Below are positions 28,040 to 32,363 of a DNA stretch of 32,363 nucleotides, in pieces. Source of the stretch: Chara braunii (taxonomy: Eukaryota; Streptophyta; Charophyceae; Charales; Characeae); NCBI GenBank assembly GCA_003427395.1, contig BFEA01000195.1, forward strand, positions 2,177,152 through 2,209,514, read 5' to 3'. Position 1 is the stretch's first letter. The number at the start of each line of letters is the position of its first letter. A model generated the notes under the pieces. It was not told the DNA's origin. It did not search any database and saw only the letters and a list, made by a program, of their open reading frames with translations. Both the position numbers and the translations under genes were made by a program.

Positions 28040-29050
28040 GGAGTTCGGATTCATCCGAGCTCGGGATGAAGGCAATAGTAGATGTCATTCGCGATGCCGT
28101 TGGTTGTAAGACGATGCCCCCCTTACGTCCGACCCACTGTTTTCACGCAACGTCCACCCATTGGGAGTTTTGAGGCGACCCCCTGTCCATGACAACCCGC
28201 CACTCATGGTTTTTGTTGGTGTGCTTTGTCCCCCACAAGGGGTTATGCAATTCTTAGGCTGGACGTTTTTGTTCCGCCTCACTACGGAACGTGTGATGTA
28301 GTTCGGATGAATCCGAACCACAACCCTCGGCTCCTGGGAAGTCTCAACGGGAACCGCATCCCTCCGATGTCTCAGTGGAAGGGACAACGACGCCACAGGG
28401 GATCGCTTTCGAAGTAAACATCTCCATAAATCATGACTCCGATAGCTCCCCATCTGCTTTTGCCTTCGTTTGTAGCTCGGATGAATCCGAACCACAACCA
28501 CAAATGACTGACGGACGGCAGTCGTGGCTTTTGTCAGTGTTTATTTCTTCCGCATTGGGTAATGCAACACTCACACAGGACTTATCAGTTCCGCCTCACT
28601 CCTAAACGTGTGATGTAGTTCGGATCAATCCGAACCATATCCCTCAGCGCGTCGGGAGTCCCGAGGTGAGTATCATAACCATAACCGAAGGTGGGTACTC
28701 ATGGCATTCGTTGTTGTCTTTTCCTTCCGAACGGCGAAATGTGAACATCTCGCAGGACGTCTTGGTACCACATCGCGCAGGCGGGTCTCATGAACTGGGG
28801 ATGGCACTCCTGGCTTTTGTCTGAGTTGTTTTCTTGCACATGGGGTAGTAATGCAGACATCGTAAAGGACGTGTTGCTTCCTCCTGGCTCCTCCTTCGAT
28901 TCAAGGGGTGTCTCATCCTTCTGCCACATCCCTCCCAGTGACGCGAAGTCGCTGGGCGGTGGCTTTGATTAATCCGAACCACAGATGGTCGCCCAACATC
29001 CCATTTAATATCTATCTTTCCGGGGTGGTGGCTCGGATTGATCCGAACCA
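28040..29050. repeat. Module array with CGGATNNATCCG palindromes
   Basis: Perfect cores start at 28046, 28304, 28478, 28621 and 29034, with a decayed one near 28965. At 28271-28345 and 28588-28660 the motif sits in the same module (CCGCCTCACT, ACGTGTGATGTAGTTCGGAT, ATCCGAACCA, CCCTC). A second shared module (GGCTTTTGT or GGTTTTTGT, GGG-TAATGCA, AGGAC) recurs near 28205, 28525 and 28815, with a weak copy near 28700. Confidence 0.75.
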
Positions 29051-29600
29051 CGGATTGGTAGGCTTGGATGAGCTTCTGTCTCGGACTTCTGTTGGCAGGT
29101 GAACACTGTGCCGAGTTCGAATGAGCTTTATCCTTCTAAGCGACTTCGGCATGAATCAGTTGTGGGTCTTCGACTTGAATCGGCTTATGTGTAGGACTTC
29201 GTATGGACTCGTGTCCGAATGCTCGTACTTTACGTAGGCTTCGTTTCTACTCCGACATAGGACTTTCCGACTTGTGTTGCACTTTGATTCAGCTCGTATT
29301 CGGAATGATCATGGTAGGTAGAGTTTGTGCTTTCCTGACTCTGCGAAAAGGACGTGTCATGTCGACTGTGCGAAAACGTCTTCTGTGGATGAGGCGTTGT
29401 CCTGTAGGCTATACGGCGTCGGTGTGCTGTTCCGTTCCACCCGCAAATATCCAGAAACGCATGTTCTGTACACGACGGCATGGGTCGTCCGACTGTTCTT
29501 TTCGTCTCAATGTGCTTTACGGCGTGGGTTTTGATGATTTTTGGAAATCCCGCATCTGATCTGGAACGGGTCCCCGCATGACTTCTAAAAAACAATTCAT
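29050..29600. other. No gene recognised; recurring GGACTTC/CGACTT words
   Basis: GGACTTC, CGACTTG and GACTCGTGTCCGAATG-like words recur from 29080 to 29310 without a fixed period. A minus-strand frame of 136 codons (29640-29230) shows no motif. Confidence 0.35.
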
Positions 29601-29863
29601 TGGCTTGGTAAACTTCTGAAAGCCACTGCGTGCTTTGCAATGCGATGAGGAAAAATCTTTTTTTTTGTCAATTTCCGATTGACGACCTTCTGTGAGGCCT
29701 TTGCCGATAAAAAAGTGTTGGGCGTGACAACTGGGCGTGACAACTGGGTGTGTGCTTTCCGATTGTTTACGACGATCTCTGCTTCCGCATGTCTGCCCAT
29801 CAACAGAAAAATTCCCACGAGAAATGAAAGTTGAAAAAACATTCCATTAAAAAAATCCTTCAT
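29597..29863 (-). CDS. Possible short secreted-type reading frame
   Basis: The 88-residue frame begins MKDFFNGMFFQLSFLVGIF and LLMGRHAEAEIV: a short charged start, a hydrophobic core, and an A-E-A signal-peptidase-like end. The rest is basic without a domain. A 15 bp tandem duplication (GACAACTGGGCGT) lies in it. It may be a chance frame or an exon; no expression evidence is visible. Confidence 0.2.
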   Translation of the reverse strand: MKDFFNGMFFQLSFLVGIFLLMGRHAEAEIVVNNRKAHTQLSRPVVTPNTFLSAKASQKVVNRKLTKKKIFPHRIAKHAVAFRSLPSQ

Positions 29864-29971
29864 ATTTATAAATTATCATTGTCATGTTTGTCAAATTATA
29901 AAATTTCCAGTTTTATTTGATAAGTTCTCGTCTAAATATGAGTTTTCCATTCCAACTACATCTATTTGTTC

Positions 29972-30147
29972 AAGATGGAATGGAAGTCTGGACGAGTTTA
30001 TGCTATGTTTTAATTAAGCTTTCATTCTACTACAATAAATATTTTCTTATTTAGATTGGATTAACTTATTTATAACTGAAAACCCTTACGTAGAATGACA
30101 GTCCAATTAAAAAATTTCATGAACTCATCCAGACTTTCATTCCATCT
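29972..30147. repeat. AT-rich MITE-like foldback
   Basis: 29972-30030 and 30090-30147 are inverse copies: AGATGGAATG-AAGTCTGGA outside, TTCATTCTAC inside, with a loop of about 59 bp. It lies in AT-rich DNA immediately upstream of the reading frame at 30.35 kb. Confidence 0.8.
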
Positions 30148-30347
30148 CTAGCATGTAGTTCAAATAAGAAGGGATACCCCATTCTTGGAAGGAAAGTCCT
30201 CAACTAAGACGGAAAATTTTAAAATTGGAATGACATTTTTTAAAATGGAATGAAAATTTGAAATTTAGAATGTAATTTTACTATAGAGTGAATATTTAAT
30301 TCTGGAATTTTTTTTTGTTGATGTGTGCGTGTTGTGTAGGGAGTATA

Positions 30348-31214
30348 ATGTCGTCGAGTCCTTCGACAAGCATCGCCATGAATCTCGAGAAGCACATGCG
30401 CTTAGCGAAACCCTTTTCACCTTGTGCGAGATNGGTGCGGCATCATGACAGTCAAACGTGGATCGACGAAGCAACCGAGGAGGACTTCGAAGACGACCCA
30501 TGGATGACCGTCGTCCCATACATGAACCGTCATCTCGACGAATGGAACGATAATGATTGGAAGGCGATGGAGCGTTCCTGCCCTTCGGCAAGCCTTTACA
30601 AGTTTGCCAAAATGTTAGAGTTTGGGAGCCTCATTGCACTACCCGATGGTGTCCTCCATCGAACGACATTGGACGATAAGGGTAAACCCATCCGCTTCCG
30701 TACCAGCTTCAGACGTCGCCTCCACTGCGAGTACATCACATCTTCGTCACAAACTTGGGAAACTTCGCAGAAGCAAGAGTTGGTGGACTGAGCTCGCCAT
30801 TGTTCATTCTTGAAACACTACCCACCCCGTTGCCCAGGGGCTTCTCCAGAAGCTCTATCATACTGTTGTGTGCGATTGACGGATGACGGATGTCCTTTCG
30901 CCAGAGTGCTATGTGTGGTTTCTTCAAGCAAAAATAAGAAACTTGTGGATGCAGTTTTGCTTGTGTCATGCAACGAGATGGTGCTTCAAGGATCCAAGTT
31001 GAAGGCGGTCATGTCTCGCCCAGATGTAGATGAGTGGTCAGACTTGGTGAGAGCAGGTCAGGTATGAATTTTTTTGTCATTGTGGCATGAGGTGGAAGAG
31101 AAAGTGTCCGACATACGTGACTGTATAGGGAATTCCTTAGCGCGACCCGGAGGGTTTGTTAGGATGAAATACATGTCCGTGTTTTCCGATAATGCAACAG
31201 TCGACGAGCCGTAG
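30348..31214 (+). pseudogene. Unrecognised protein-like frame interrupted by two TGA codons
   Basis: An ATG at 30348 follows TTTTTTTTGTTG...GTGTAG|GG, which could be a splice acceptor. The first part reads MNLEKHMRLAKPFSPCA, DSQTWIDEATEEDFEDDPW, VVPYMNRHLDEWNDNDWKAM and LYKFAKMLEFGSLIALPDG. A TGA at 30789-30791 interrupts. The same frame continues LSYCCVRLTDDGCPFARVL, KNKKLVDAVLLVSCNEMVL and SRPDVDEWSDLVRAGQ to TGA 31065-31067. It then continues again as VEEKVSDIRDCIGNSLARP and MKYMSVFSDNATVDEP to TAG 31212-31214. The second TGA follows CAG|GTATGA, so splicing is an alternative to decay. One ambiguous base is at 30433. No family was recognised. Confidence 0.4.
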
Positions 31215-31384
31215 ATCCATGTGTATGGATCATCTATGAACGCTATGTATGGCTTCCGTTCACGACCTCTTCCACAGGAAACCCCGTATGTCACAAGATA
31301 CGGACGTGTGGTCAGACGTAGTGTTTAAGGGAAAATGAGACTCCCTCATGACGACAAAAGTTGACACCGGCGTTGCGGCATTTG

Positions 31385-31620
31385 AACTAGCACTACAGAC
31401 TAGCGAAGGTGACGTTCTATAAGTGTTTCGGATTCATCCGACTTAACAATCAGATACGTGTGTGCGCACTCAACGTTAAACGCGATGCATGAAGGGTTTC
31501 CCAAGGACGATCCTTGGCCAAACAACAACCCGTCAGATTCGGTCTGTGCGACTCGCTAACTGCACACCGTCGAGTTTATTTGCTTTCACTCCTTTCAGGC
31601 AAGCTAGGTTTCCAAACAGT
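31385..31620. repeat. Diverged direct repeat, copy 1 (partner 32095-32300)
   Basis: Shared blocks: GTGACGTTCTAT, GTGTTTCGGATTCATCCGAC, TTAACAATCAGA or TCAACAATCAGA, ACGTG, TTAAACG, TGTGCGA-TCGCTAA, GTCGAG, TTTGCT and AGGTTTCCAA. The offset is about 710 bp. Each copy has one perfect palindrome (31429 and 32140). Confidence 0.85.
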
Positions 31621-32094
31621 CCTCCGCCCTCTAGATCGCCTGGCACTACCGTGTTTCGTAATTGTCCGCGATGGTTTTCCGATAGGACGCCATGAAATGA
31701 GGTGCCCGTGTCCGTGGCCCTCTATGCAACAGTCGCTGCATGGCAAAAAGTGACGTGAGCGACGCCGACCGAGGCTGCAATCTTGTGTCTTGGACCCATC
31801 CGCTGCACGAGCATTTTCGTTCTCATCCACGAAAAAGTTGTTTGCTTCCCTAGTCCCCTGCTGAAAGAAACTCCTCTTTCCGTCAATACGCTGCATACGG
31901 GCCGATGATCAGCACCCGCACAGAATACATAGCGCGTCCCAATTGCAAAATCGTCGGGTCATTTTCTCGCGACGGCGAAGGCTCGTGATTACCCCCGTCG
32001 TTTGTGTACATGCTGATCGTTGTTTGCCATTGCATACATGAGAGATGTGGGTCTACGCTATTGTTACGTGTCTAGGATGCATCCGACATGCGAA
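31620..32094. other. No gene recognised
   Basis: A minus-strand frame (31896-31576, 106 codons) contains PCSDCCIEGHGHGH, a Cys/His cluster that fits no spacing I recognise. A one-mismatch palindrome lies at 32074-32085. Confidence 0.3.
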
Positions 32095-32330
32095 TCTCGC
32101 ACAATATAGACTTTCGAATGTGACGTTCTATTGGTGTTTCGGATTCATCCGACTCAACAATCAGACACGTGCGTGTGCACCAAACTTTAAACGGGATTCA
32201 TCGATGAATATAACACATGAGATTCCGTTTGTGCGATTCGCTAAGTGGACAGTCGAGATTTTTGCTAGCACACCTTGGAGGCGCACGAGGTTTCCAACTA
32301 TGTATACACCCGTACCAATACGGCCCGTCT

Positions 32331-32359
32331 GTACGGCCGTACGTCCGTACGTACGGGCC
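32331..32359. repeat. Nested CGTACG palindromes at window end
   Basis: TACGGCCGTA and CCGTACGTACGG are self-complementary and overlap at the end of the window. Confidence 0.6.
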
Positions 32360-32363
32360 CCCC

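Noticed and set aside
29230-29640. 136-codon minus-strand gene
   Set aside because: No motif, biased composition, and it lies across the GGACTTC word-repeat region.
31576-31896. Zinc-finger protein from CSDCC...HGHGH on the minus strand
   Set aside because: Cys/His spacing fits no finger class I recognise, and the frame has no support.

Overview
The window looks like repeat-dense nuclear DNA of a eukaryote. It has long (TG)n, (GA)n and (AATC)n tracts, an assembly gap inside a (GA)n tract, a plausible GT-AG intron, foldback elements, fragments of a retrotransposon gag-like gene, and decayed coding sequence with eukaryotic Ulp1-type protease domains. No bacterial operon, tRNA, rRNA or CRISPR array was recognised. 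The species cannot be fixed from sequence alone. A large repeat-rich algal or charophyte genome (Chara-like) is my best guess, held weakly.

Layout. 1-12 kb is mostly tandem and simple repeats: degenerate CCAAAGTCCCG-type repeats, alternating GTGCG sequence, a clear 40-41 bp minisatellite near 6.2-6.8 kb, and AT-rich blocks. Scattered through it are minus-strand gag-like fragments (0.76-1.47 kb, perhaps 4.4-5.3 kb) and the C-terminal part of one Ulp1-like protease (8.82-9.15 kb, plus strand). The (GA)n tract with a 598 bp run of N lies at 11.3-12.0 kb.

12.95-20.44 kb is the centre of interest. On the minus strand, reading from 20.44 kb down, there is a near-continuous but broken coding region. 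Its order is: a conserved-looking N-terminal segment, a charged low-complexity region, a ParB/sulfiredoxin-like segment (GQHNARAAM), a long unrecognised region, a segment resembling motif I of permuted DNA methyltransferases, an acidic linker, an intron of about 205 bp, and a C-terminal Ulp1 (C48) cysteine protease domain that keeps its H-D-Q-C catalytic set. At least ten in-frame stop codons and three frame changes interrupt it, so this copy is probably a decayed mobile-element gene. The protease end is the best preserved.

From 12.5 to 32.2 kb a short palindrome, CGGATNNATCCG, occurs 21 times without mismatch and about ten more times with one mismatch. It is densest (9 perfect copies) just upstream of the minus-strand gene at 20.6-22.35 kb. 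It also lies inside the linker coding sequence, at 28.0-29.05 kb, and in a duplicated module at 31.4/32.1 kb. I saw none in the first 10 kb. This spacing resembles subterminal binding sites of DNA transposons, which is an inference.

22.6-30.2 kb holds several foldback elements: a 93 bp near-perfect palindrome, three related hairpins of 155-223 bp, a tandem repeat with TGACGTCA sites, and two MITE-like foldbacks. 30.3-31.2 kb carries an unrecognised plus-strand reading frame interrupted by two TGA codons.
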